The notes beneath the pieces are model-generated. The model was not told the DNA's origin. It saw only the letters and a program-made list of their open reading frames with translations, and made no database searches. From Monosiga brevicollis MX1 (lineage: Eukaryota > Opisthokonta > Choanoflagellata > Craspedida > Salpingoecidae), in the NCBI RefSeq assembly GCF_000002865.3, contig NW_001865077.1, positions 143,820-157,039 of the forward strand: a stretch of 13,220 bases of DNA, read 5' to 3'. A program made the position numbers and the translations under genes. Each line of letters begins with the position of its first letter. Position 1 is the first letter of the stretch. Positions 1 to 8,451 of this stretch are shown here, piece by piece.

Positions 1-692
1 GCGACTGAGGGTTCTCAAAGTCTGGGTGCTTCGTGTTGATGTATGACATCTACGCACGGGCAAACACACAAAGCGAATTGACGGGGCAGCCGTGAAACAC
101 AAAGTGAATATAACGTGGGACTTCGACACGAGTCCAGGCCTGCCGCAACGCACCTCCACGTGGATCAGGTTGCGGATCATGTCCAGGGTACGGGGAAGGC
201 AGCGCTCGAGAAACTTGCGAGCGCAGTCAAGGAGACGTTCCCGGAGAGCCTCGAAGCGAGCAAGCTCACGAAGCTTGAGGCATTGGCGGAGCACGGCCAG
301 AAGCTCCTCGTGGATGAGCTCAGCGCATTGCACGCTTGGGGACTCGAGACGCTGGATCTGCTTCTTGATCAGGGCCTCAAATGCGGCTTCGGGGATGAAG
401 AGGGAAGGACGAGGCCCAGCGGCGTTGCGAATCTCGGCCAGAATCTTTTGCGAGTCCAGGCCTTCCATGGCGTCCATCTTGTTGAGCGCGCCACCAAACG
501 TGTAGTGGAAGATGTGGTAGATGCGAGCACCCGTCGAGAGGGGGAGCTGCTCATCGCTGGCGCGCATCATGGCACCCGATCCTGATTCGAGGCACCTCCA
601 GAGATCATGAGCAAGCGTGCGTGTCGACACAGCTGATGCGCACAGCCCGAGGTGCAAGGGCAAACAGCAAAGCTTTACAGATCAAAGACATA

Positions 693-730
<38 letters not shown>

Positions 731-2634
731 ACTTCCCCACCCCTGATCTGTTAAGAATGGAACAAAAAGGCATGGAGGGACGAGACAGACCGCTGATGGA
801 AGCTTTGACCGCCTCTGCGTAGCGCATGATGTTGGTGAGCAACGTGGCACCGCGTGTGGCGTCATCCTTCAACGGCTCACCAAGCTCCTGCACACGCTTG
901 TGCGTTTGAATCTACCTCACCCACACGTCCAAAGCGAGGAGATGCGGCAGATGAGGCAACGCGAAACCCGGAACGGGGTAAGCAATGGGTGTTGCGCCCA
1001 CAGTACCTGGAGGCTCTTGATACGCTGCTTGAGATCAGGCAGGCAGGCGCGAATGTGTTGGAGCAAGAGGTGATGCAGGGTATCGGCAAGAAAAGCGCAA
1101 CCGCAACGGTCGGCCATTTCCGGGTAGTGGGTACGGAAGAAGCGCTTCTCGTTGTCCAGTGAATCCTGTTTGTGGTGATACAGATGTAAGCGTCGCGTTG
1201 GATGAGCCGCATGGGCCGCACACCCTCGGCTTGTGGGTACGCACCTGAATCGAGGTCTTGCAATTGATATCATTCTGGCTGCGATTGACAATACCGATGA
1301 TGCCAAGCTTGACGGGAAGCACTATAGCCATGAAAAACGCAGAGGATGAGGAAAAGGCTGTGTGCGCACTGCACAAAGGGCCAGGAGGACATGGCTGCAA
1401 GCGGTTCCAATGTACCTTCGCCAGAGAGAAGGGCCTTGGCATCGGTGCCGCGGTCCATAAGGTCGAGTTTGGTCACGATGGCAAGGGTGCGATCCCCTTG
1501 GGGGTCGACCTCCTACCAGAGCGAGAAGGTTGCAAGACATGGCGGATGAAGGATGAACCCTGTTGGGAATAGTGGGGGCAAGCGCTTCTTGTCCGAGCGG
1601 GCCGTCGGAAAGGTGAAAAGAGTACCTTGGCGATTTGGAGCGAGTCAGAGTTGGCAATGTCTGCATTGGCGGGGCTGACGGCAAGGATGAGGCTGTTGGG
1701 GTTGTCAATGTAGTGTCGCACAAGGCGGCGAATTTGCGGGCCAATATCTTGAGGTTGGTCAGCCACGGCCACTTTGGTGAGACCGGGCAGATCCACCAGG
1801 GTCAGATTGACAACGTTGGGGGAGTGCACCCGCAGATGAATGGGCTCGTTGCTCACAGCCTTTGTGCAAAAAAAAAGAGTCGAAGAGGATAATCAGTTAG
1901 GACAGCGCTCGTTCAAGCCCAGCGCCAAAATGGGAACACAGAAAATTCACGCACCTTGCCGGGCCCAGTGATGCGTTCAGTCTGATCCACAATCTCTTGG
2001 CGCACTTGTTCAAAGTCGCGAAACACCTGGAGCAAGGGCAAGGTCAAGGACGGGGAGGAAGGGCGGAGAGGATGTGGAAGAGTGAACAAGACGAACAAGA
2101 AGAAGGAGAAGCACAAGACGGAGATGAACAAAAAGCAGAAAAAAAAATTAGCGACCGGGAGTTGGGAACAAACCTTGCCACCAGCGTGTTGGAAGGTGGC
2201 CCATTCTGCGGCCAAAAATCCACCAGGACGCATGCAGCGGGGACGTAAGACGACGACGACAAGGCGCAAACATTGCTGCAGGCGAGTTGGAACGAGCAAC
2301 GAACCATCATCGGCGGTTTGGACGAGCTGAAGCACGAGGGGCACGCGAGTGACAATGCCTGTGCCACGAGGCAAAAAGTCTTTGCCGACCACGTTCTCCA
2401 GAATGGAACTTTTGCCACTGCTCTGCTCGTGAGACATGCGCAGGGCGGGGTGGTCAGCGGGCGATGATGCCTGAGAGGGGCCACGTCATGCCATGCGAAC
2501 CGAGACACAAACAGCGGAAAGGGTCGAACCTGGGCGCCCACAACAACGATTTGGGGCAGCTGAATCTCGCTGTTCTCCCCGACAATGTTGAGCACATCCT
2601 GCAGCTTGTTGATGGTGGGAATGAGCCGATCCAT
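1..2634 (-). CDS. DRP1: Dynamin-related GTPase, Drp1/Dnm1/Vps1 class (3' end outside window)
   Basis: Large GTPase that assembles into helices and constricts membranes; this class divides mitochondria and peroxisomes or acts in vacuolar sorting. Exons: 2634-2530, 2422-2305, 2205-2174, 2026-1955, 1859-1626, 1512-1416, 1321-1245, 1165-1007, 911-791, 581-154, 49-1; all introns are GT-AG and frame-consistent. About 497 residues are visible. G1 GAQSSGKSS is at 33-41 (split by intron 1), the G2 Thr lies in [10 protein letters not shown]3 DLPG is at 132-135, G4 TKLD at 201-204 and G5 VNRS at 231-234. The stalk follows, up to a YINTKHPDF motif in the last exon. The start ATG has a strong context (gccatcATGG) and gives the family N-terminus [14 protein letters not shown]. 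The variable region and GED lie beyond base 1, so Drp1 and Vps1 cannot be separated, and a PH domain cannot be excluded. Introns 2 and 3 are 3n long and stop-free. Confidence 0.93.
694..729. repeat. A36 homopolymer (T36 on the sense strand) in dynamin intron 9
   Basis: Uninterrupted run of 36 A on the plus strand inside the 209-nt intron 790-582 of the minus-strand dynamin gene. On the sense strand it is T36, starting 61 nt after the donor and ending 112 nt before the acceptor. It therefore sits mid-intron and is not the acceptor's own pyrimidine tract. No target-site duplication was seen around it. It may be expanded pyrimidine DNA or an antisense retroposon tail; neither is shown. Confidence 0.9.
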
Positions 2635-3041
2635 GATGGCGGTGGAGACGACCAAGTGACGTCGCACGACTCCCAGGCTATGGGCACATGCAAGATGAGC
2701 AAGAAACTGAGAAAGAGGTCCCCCGTGCCCTTGACAAGGCATGACACAATATCCCCAAGACCTACTGCAGTCCCCTCCTGCCTCTTTCTCTCCCTTTCTC
2801 AGCGCAGGCCTCCGGCAGCCCCTGCACCGTCAGCCTTGCCTCACTCTTGCTTCTGTTGCTCGCAACGTGACACCCAAAAGAAGAGAGAAAAAAAACGGCA
2901 GCACACACACATAGATGCCTCAGATACACCGCAAGACGCCATGGTATCACACCGGCACCCCTCCCCTCCTGATACACGAGCACTGCCAGTGCCAGTGCCC
3001 GGTATCCCTGCCGCATGGACTGCCACTTGCCACTGCCAATC

Positions 3042-3077
<36 letters not shown>

Positions 3078-3353
3078 TGAAGTCGCGTTGAAATGGCACT
3101 GGACGGCTCCAATGTAAACTTTATCCCTGGGAATTGTAGTGCGGAGTTAACTTCCCACGGTGGTTGATTACTTTAAACCACTCTTGCGAAAGACAGGAGT
3201 TATTTTTCGAGGGGCAGTTTATACTTTGTATGACCCTTGCAGGCACATGACTTTAAAAGTATTTTACTATAGTTCCCGAGGTATACTGTTGAAAGGGTGA
3301 GCAAGGCGACAAGGCAGCGCACAAAGTATTTTGGTCCGATCGGACGTGCAGGG
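2635..3353. promoter_or_regulatory. Divergent intergenic region between dynamin and lactonase
   Basis: A 719-bp gap between the dynamin ATG (minus) and the lactonase ATG (plus), so it should hold both promoters and 5' UTRs. No convincing coding exon was seen. Nearest dynamin is a GC-rich part with a CRE-like tgacgtcg at about 2657. From about 3105 to 3300 the sequence becomes clearly AT-rich with several taaa/tata-like words, as expected of a promoter in otherwise GC-rich DNA. No canonical TATA box or initiator could be fixed. The ATG-to-ATG spacing is the main evidence that this is a shared regulatory region. Confidence 0.5.
3045..3074. repeat. T30 homopolymer
   Basis: Thirty consecutive T on the plus strand in the dynamin/lactonase gap. 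Read on the minus strand, the run directly follows CAG|GTA, an ideal splice-donor word, so it could be the start of a dynamin 5'-UTR intron. If so, it is the only long tract in the window that is A, not T, on a gene's sense strand. Confidence 0.9.
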
Positions 3354-4457
3354 ATGGCAGCAGCATCGTCAGCGGCGTCGCTGTGGTGGGGGACGTATCC
3401 GGCCAAGGGGCTGGGGACGCCCACGGGTCAGGGCGAGGGGCTGTGGCGGCAGGACCCCGTGACGGGGGAGGCGGAGCAGGTGCTCACGGTACCGGCGGCT
3501 TCTTTTATGGTGGCGCATCCAACGCTGCCGTTGCTTTACGCCGTTTGCGAGACGGAGGCGTCCAGCGTGATCGTGGTGGACGTGAGCGATGCCACGGCGC
3601 CAAAGGTCGCGGGGACGTGTCCGACGGGCGGAGCCTTTGCCTGCCACGTCTTGCTGAGCCCCGGTTTGGATGCGCTGTACGTGAGCCACTACGGGACCGG
3701 TGAGCTGGCCGTCGTGCCACTGGTGGCAGCGACGGGGGCGCTGGCGACCGAGGAAGGACCGAGCCAATTGCTGGGTCACCAGGGCTCCGGCCCTCGCACC
3801 GATCGTCAAGAGGGACCACATGCACACTCTGCAACCCTGATCCCCGGTGGCACCCATGTGCTCGTGGCAGACCTGGGCACGGATCAGTTGCGGCGTTACA
3901 AACTGGACGCCGCGGGCAGGCTGACGGCCACGGGCGTGGCCATCCAGCTTGCGGGCGGTGCGGGACCACGCCATGTGGCCGTGCAAGGCAACCTCTTGTA
4001 CGTCACCTGTGAACTGGATCACCAACTGCGGGTCTTGCGCTGGGATGCGGCCACGGCCACGGCCACGGAGCTCCATGCCGTGCCCAGCACTCGCGTGCCT
4101 TCGCGGACAAGCGAGGAGCCCTTTGATGGTCACCTCTTGCTGATCAACGATGGGCGCACCTTGCTTGTGGCCGTCCGTGGCCCCGATGTGGTGGCCATCT
4201 TTGACGTTGACCCGGCCAACGAGGCTGCGGCGCCCCAATACCGAGGCAGCTTTGATGTGGGTCACTGGCCGCGGTACTTTGCCCTGATTGGTGACCGCCT
4301 GCACGTGGCCGCTGAACGTGGTCACACCGTGTATGCCTTTGCCCTTGCCGACATTCTTGCGCTCGGCGCCTCCAACGCGCCCCCAGACAACAAGGCCAGC
4401 CAGCTGCCGCGCACCTCCACCCCCATCACCAGTCCGGCCTGCGTCGTTGCCCGCTAG
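3354..4457 (+). CDS. Lactonase, seven-bladed beta-propeller family (6-phosphogluconolactonase-like)
   Basis: Single-exon gene, 367 aa, of the YbhE/cycloisomerase-2 type lactonase family. Members hydrolyse lactones such as 6-phosphogluconolactone or work on related cyclic esters; the substrate here is unknown. Family landmarks are WWGTYP at 11-16 (first blade), LYAVCET at 61-67, QEGPHAHS at 152-159 (the central active-site signature), LVADLGTDQLRRY at 170-182, GPRH at 204-207 and GHWPRYFAL at 303-311. No signal peptide or targeting sequence is evident, so it is probably cytosolic. The ATG at 3354 starts nine residues before the first conserved strand. The frame is open upstream only to a GTG at 3297, an unlikely eukaryotic start. 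The absence of introns among 10- to 19-exon neighbours and the actinobacteria-like wording suggest horizontal transfer. The C-terminal 30 residues are Pro/Thr/Ser-rich and likely disordered. Confidence 0.88.
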   Translation: MAAASSAASLWWGTYPAKGLGTPTGQGEGLWRQDPVTGEAEQVLTVPAASFMVAHPTLPLLYAVCETEASSVIVVDVSDATAPKVAGTCPTGGAFACHVLLSPGLDALYVSHYGTGELAVVPLVAATGALATEEGPSQLLGHQGSGPRTDRQEGPHAHSATLIPGGTHVLVADLGTDQLRRYKLDAAGRLTATGVAIQLAGGAGPRHVAVQGNLLYVTCELDHQLRVLRWDAATATATELHAVPSTRVPSRTSEEPFDGHLLLINDGRTLLVAVRGPDVVAIFDVDPANEAAAPQYRGSFDVGHWPRYFALIGDRLHVAAERGHTVYAFALADILALGASNAPPDNKASQLPRTSTPITSPACVVAR

Positions 4458-5017
4458 ACTCGCCGCCGCGGGCAGCCTGTGTTGTTCCTGCTGTCACTAT
4501 TGTTATGGATCGTTCGTGTGCCATCGAGTCTCAAGGGTAGCGACGGCAACAGCGCCACGCGCTTGAGCCGTCTGCCTCAAATGCATCTCGGCGCCTGTGG
4601 GCCAGAGTTGAGCCCTGGCATTACCAATGCTTTTTTTCTTTCTTTTTTTCCTCTCTCTCTCTCTCTCAATCAAACCACGAGCATCGAAATGACGCGCCAT
4701 CAAGACCCAAACAGCTGGGATATCGCCCCGTCTCGAGCCAGCACCATGTCTCCCACCCCGCGGTGGTCCCTCCCGCTTGCACCATCCCTCACCCGCCACC
4801 CAACTTGCGATGACACTACCCCCCTTCACTTACGCCACAGCGTCAATCATGCCTCACCTTGCCCCCGCGCCCTTCCCATCTCACCCATGCCCACCTAATC
4901 CCGCGCATAACCCGGGATGCTCTCCACCCCGGGTCCCGCTCCATCCCAGATTCATCTCCATCTTTCCCCACAGCCCCCCTAACCCGCCTCCCCATAGCCC
5001 TGATGCTGCAATTGAAA
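4458..5017. other. Lactonase 3' flank and C/T-rich, G-poor intergenic DNA
   Basis: No gene was recognised. The first part is presumably lactonase 3' UTR; no AATAAA was seen. From about 4740 to 5017 the plus strand is dominated by C with T and A and contains very few G (runs such as ccccccttc, cccccgcgccc, cccccctaacccgcc). Open frames here are by-products of that composition. The stretch leads directly into the CT/AAAT array. Confidence 0.6.
4631..4667. repeat. T-rich then (CT)n tract
   Basis: A pyrimidine-only tract: T runs with single C, then about eight CT dinucleotides. It lies 3' of the lactonase on its sense strand and is a shorter copy of the composition seen in the 5.0-5.5 kb array. 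Confidence 0.85.
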
Positions 5018-5356
5018 CTCTCTAAATCTCTCTCTCTCTCTCTCTAAATCTCAATCTCAATCTCTCTCTCTCTCTAAATCTCTCTCTCTAAATCTCTCTC
5101 TCTCTCTCTCTCTCTCTAAATCTCTCTCTCTAAATCTCTCTCTCTAAATCTCTCTCTAAATCTCTCTCTCTCTCTCTCTCTCTCTAAATCTCTCTCTCTA
5201 AATCTCTCTCTCTAAATCTCTCTCTAAATCTCTCTCTCTCTCTCTCTAAATCTCTCTCTCTAAATCTCTCTAAATCTCTCTCTCTAAATCTCTCTCTAAA
5301 TCTCTCTCTCTCTCTCTCTAAATCTCTCTCTCTCTCTCTCTCTAAATCTCTCTCTC

Positions 5357-5393
<37 letters not shown>

Positions 5394-5504
5394 AAACCGA
5401 CCAAACCAATTCATTCTCCCTCTCTCTCTCTCTCTCTAAATCTCTAAATCTCTCTCTCTCTCTAAATCTCTCTCTCTCTCTCTCTCTAAATCTCTCTCTC
5501 TCTT
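5018..5504. repeat. (CT)n array punctuated by AAAT, with a 68-bp higher-order repeat
   Basis: About 490 bp of CT dinucleotides broken by 24 AAAT words, plus two AAT variants near 5053-5060. Distances between successive AAAT words are all even (8 to 30, with one gap of 80). The spacing 28-14-14-12 occurs twice in a row (AAAT at 5090, 5118, 5132, 5146, 5158 and then 5186, 5200, 5214, 5226), which is an exact tandem duplication of 68 bp. A unique spacer at about 5389-5419 interrupts the array. It ends some 65 bp before the AIM24 start codon and is pyrimidine-rich on that gene's sense strand. Confidence 0.93.
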
Positions 5505-5522
5505 CAACACTTTGGCTCTCTT

Positions 5523-5561
5523 CACACACACAGACACACGGCGCACACACGCACACACACA
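5523..5561. repeat. (CA)n microsatellite just upstream of the AIM24 ATG
   Basis: An imperfect CA-repeat (cacacacacagacacacggcg followed by more cacaca) that ends 8 bp before the ATG at 5570. It is therefore almost certainly in the AIM24 5' UTR or core promoter, where length changes could matter for expression. Confidence 0.85.
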
Positions 5562-5569
5562 TCAGGAAG

Positions 5570-7607
5570 ATGATGCAGCAGGGGTCGGTGGTGATGATGG
5601 CGGCGGCGCGTGGTGTTCGGGGAACGGGCGGCGTTGTGTCGGGGATCAAGTCCTGCACGGCTCTGCAGATGGGTGGAGTGCGGGTACGTCGTTTGTGGTT
5701 TGGGTTGGATTTTGCGGGTGGTCTTTGGCTATCGCGTCATGTTCTCGCTTGACCAGTCAGTCGCGCTCACTCGTCCGGGAACGGCTGCGGGCCCTGCTCG
5801 GTGCTTGAACTATGCTTTGCCACTGCTAGTGCATTCAATCCAATGCGCAGCCGGAAGGGTCAGTGCTTGCCCCGTGGCCTCTGGTCTCGGAATACAATTC
5901 ACTGTCACACGAGCTCACACGTGCATGGCATGGCATTTGTCGCAGCCTCGCCGCCTCCCGCGAAGCCCAACATGTGTTTCGTCCCTCCACTGCCCCGGAA
6001 ACTGGTGCACAGGTATGACGCCGAGCATAGGACTGCACGGCTGCTCGCCCGTCATTGGCCCCAACTGACTTGCTCGTGTAGTACTGTCTCTGCCTGCCGC
6101 TGCTCCTGCCTCTGCTCCTCGGCCTCACTTCTCGGCCTCACTCCCGTGCTTGCTCCGCATCACCCAGTTGACGGTGATCGCCAATGGTCTCGGATCAATC
6201 TTGCATGTGCAGTGCGAACCCCGCGCCAGTGTCTACGGTTGGTTGCCTCTTATAATTCTCAACTTTCGATCGAGATGTCGCGCACCTGCACTTGACAGCT
6301 CCTCAACCCTAACCTTGGTTCTCCTTCCCAACATCACCCCCCTTCAACAGCCCGCAGCGATAGCGTGGTCGCCCACTCGGATCGCATGCGCCTGACCACG
6401 GCCCTCGTGGGCAACCCCTTCTCCGCCATCTTGCGTAAAGTTGGCGGCGGTCCCCTGTATTACCAGTCTCTGTCGACCCGTGATGCTGCGGGCGATGCCC
6501 TGCTTAGCCCGCCCAACCTTGGTGACGTTGCCATCCTTGAGCTGGTACGATTCGATCCATGTTCCCCTCTCCCTCGCTCCCGCCACTCTTCGGCGCCTTC
6601 TTTCTTTGCTTTCTATCGCCTGTCATCACCCCATGGACGCCTTCCGATGGCCCTTTTTTTTTTTTTTTCCTTCTTCTTCTTCTTCTGTTTTTTTTTTTTT
6701 TTTGTCTCGTGCCAGGACGGAAAAGAGCAATATTTTGTTCGTCCCTCTGCCCCGTTGGCCTACAGTACTACCATCTCCGCAGCCATCAGCATGAAGTCTC
6801 TTGACCCCCGCTCAGGTTCTTCCTCGACCCCAAGCCCGCGCTGTGGCTTACAAGCAGTTCCTGTCCGCATCATCATCTGATCGTTGTATTTCCGTGTTAG
6901 GCTTGGGCACGCTTCGCGTCAGTGGCCATGGGCAACTGGCCATCACCGCCCCTGGTGGCATCTTCCGCCTCGAGCTCCAAGAAGGAGAAACCTACGTTGT
7001 CTCCAAAAAACACGTCATTGCTTGGCATGCCACCATGACGCCTGAGGTGTGTCATGGCTCGCAGTCGAACAACGCTGGTTCCCACTCTCCCCTGATCCCA
7101 TGCCGCTCGTCGTCTCTCAAATCCCCTTTAGCTCGCCGAGGAAGACAAACCTCAAGCTGATGTCCCCGAGGTGTTGCCGTGGTGGCGCCGTGCCATGACC
7201 TCTTTCCAAAAGTGGTATCATCGCAATGTACGTCACGCGTGCCCCGATTCCTCTCTGCGCTTGGCTCGGCCTTGACCATCTGTGTGCTTCCCCGGCCTTT
7301 TTTTTTTTTTTAGGACATGTACAACTTGTACGGCCCTGGCGAATTTTTCCTGACCTCTCGCGCTGGCGAGCACGGCAAGGTTTTGAGTTCACTGGTCAAC
7401 GCGGCCCCGACCTCTGAGCGCGTGGTAACTATCACTCAGGTCAGTCTTAAGCATCAGGGTCTCGAGTCCTGCGTCTATCAAACGACTCGTGCGCAACTTT
7501 TATTCACAAGCTTGCACCACTCGCCCTCACTTTGACTTTAGTCACCGCTCGTGTCCGAGGGCAATCACGCGCCGCCCGCCATCACAGCCACCCCTAACAA
7601 GCCTTAA
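5570..7607 (+). CDS. AIM24: AIM24 family mitochondrial protein (DUF124/TIGR00266 fold)
   Basis: Exons: 5570-5683, 5757-5800, 5946-6012, 6168-6237, 6351-6544, 6716-6815, 6901-7046, 7132-7227, 7314-7439, 7542-7607. Joined, they encode 340 aa and keep frame at every GT-AG junction. Yeast Aim24 is an inner-membrane protein that supports MICOS integrity and respiration. Residues 1-53 are rich in Arg, Ala, Gly and Ser with no acidic residue, fitting a mitochondrial presequence. The conserved beta-rich domain starts near 76 (LTVIANGLGSILHVQ). It continues through ASVYARSDSVV, LVGNPFSAILR, PLYYQSLS, LDGKEQYFVRPSAPLAY, LRVSGHGQLAI and FRLELQEGETYVV. A Trp-rich linker (LPWWRRAM) precedes the final strand segment YNLYGPGEFFLTSRAG. 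Exons 2 and 3 (residues 39-75) lie in a poorly conserved region and rest on splice words and phase alone. Intron 5 is 3n long and stop-free. Confidence 0.85.
6654..6703. repeat. T15 and T16 runs around a TTC repeat, AIM24 intron 5
   Basis: T15 (6654-6668), then cc and about five TTC units, then G and T16 (6688-6703), ending 12 nt before the intron 5 acceptor (gccag at 6711-6715). T is on the sense strand. Part of it is likely the acceptor's pyrimidine tract, but it is far longer than needed. Confidence 0.85.
7298..7311 (+). promoter_or_regulatory. T14 polypyrimidine tract abutting the AIM24 intron 8 acceptor
   Basis: Fourteen T run directly into the acceptor AG (7312-7313) ahead of exon 9 (DMYNLYGPGE). 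This is a textbook 3' splice site and strong support for this junction. Confidence 0.8.
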
Positions 7608-7918
7608 GCCCAAACCGTAGTGTTCTTGTGTTCAAACTGCATCAGTGGGAGAGGTTTGAGCCCTCTTCAACCGCCTCTCGCTCCCTCAGCAAAAGTGTGA
7701 ATCTCTCGAGCTTATGAGCTTTCTCAGACAATTGGAAACGAAGGAAATTGATGAGTGTGTGGTTTATATACCGGTTTTCGATTCATGTTCATCTTCTTGA
7801 TCGGCTTTTCTTTTTCTTGTTCTTTTTTTCTTTCCTGTTTTGTTTCGCGTCAATGGCTGGTCACTTGTACTAAGGCCCAGCTGCGCACGTGCACTTGAGC
7901 GGCAGATATGGGCTCTGC
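7608..7918. other. Convergent gap holding the AIM24 and MSH1 3' ends
   Basis: A 311-bp space between the AIM24 TAA (7605-7607) and the MSH1 stop (7921-7919). Both 3' UTRs and polyadenylation sites should fall here, and the transcripts may overlap. No AATAAA was found on either strand. A tatataaac word on the minus strand near 7765 and a pyrimidine tract at about 7790-7845 (plus strand) are the only notable words. No gene was seen. Confidence 0.5.
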
Positions 7919-8408
7919 TCATCCTTTGACATCTTGTTCTGAATAACACTGTTGCTCAGACCGGCTCGATCGTGCAAGCTGGTTCAGCCGAGCCGTGCCC
8001 TCTTCTGTCAATGTCAAGTAACCATGCTCTGTCAAAGTTGCCCTTATGGCTTCCGCCGTGCCAATAACATCGGATGGTAAGAGATGGCGCGCCATTTCGA
8101 TCCCATACGACAAGTCGGTATGCCCATCATGAAGCTCGTGGTCATACAGCACTTCATCCTCCGTGACAATGCAACGCATCTAGTGGTCAATGGCAATAAG
8201 ATGCTGACGCAAACGGCATGCGCAAATCGCCCTGCCCTGGCGCAACGTGCACGTACGTGTTTCAGTTGCACATTGGGCCAGTCCTTGGTCAGATGTGGCA
8301 GGTCGTGGTAGTGTGTGACCACCAAGGTTCGATTCGCCTTGACGTCATGAATGTGTTGCAACGCCGACCTAAAAAGCCGTGTTAGAACAGCAGTCAGCGC
8401 AACAATAT

Positions 8409-8451
<43 letters not shown>

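Noticed and set aside
115-585. 156-aa plus-strand open frame
   Set aside because: It is antisense to dynamin exon 10 (581-154), whose protein sequence ([13 protein letters not shown] and following) is clearly conserved; the plus-strand protein has no recognisable features.
1913-2437. A continuous 174-aa dynamin exon spanning 2437-1913
   Set aside because: The frame is open, but removing two GT-AG introns (2304-2206 and 2173-2027) restores family-like spacing between VLQLVQ, EWATFQH and [12 protein letters not shown] treat read-through as a possible retained isoform only.
2464-3117. 217-aa plus-strand frame across the dynamin start and the T30 run
   Set aside because: Overlaps dynamin exon 1 antisense, ends in a poly-Phe stretch from T30, and has low-complexity Pro/Ser/His content.
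3105-3300. tRNA or small RNA gene in the AT-rich intergenic part
   Set aside because: A short GTGGTT/AACCAC stem (3160-3181) is present, but there is no cloverleaf, no A/B box pair and no GGTTCRA word.
3297-3353. Upstream GTG start for the lactonase, 19 residues earlier
   Set aside because: GTG is not a normal eukaryotic start, and the added residues show no family similarity; ATG 3354 already sits just before the first propeller strand.
3369-4325. 318-aa minus-strand open frame under the lactonase
   Set aside because: A shadow of a GC-rich coding region. The plus-strand frame has all family motifs; the minus frame is Arg/His/Gln-rich with none.
5018-5504. CRISPR array or telomere-like repeat
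   Set aside because: No conserved repeat with unique spacers, only CT dinucleotides with AAAT interruptions. The unit is not a telomere motif and lies internal to the segment.
5184-5658. Minus-strand frames encoding Arg-Glu repeats (RERERE, DLERE)
   Set aside because: Direct translation of the CT/AAAT array; all frames of a dinucleotide repeat stay open. No gene structure or unique sequence supports a protein.
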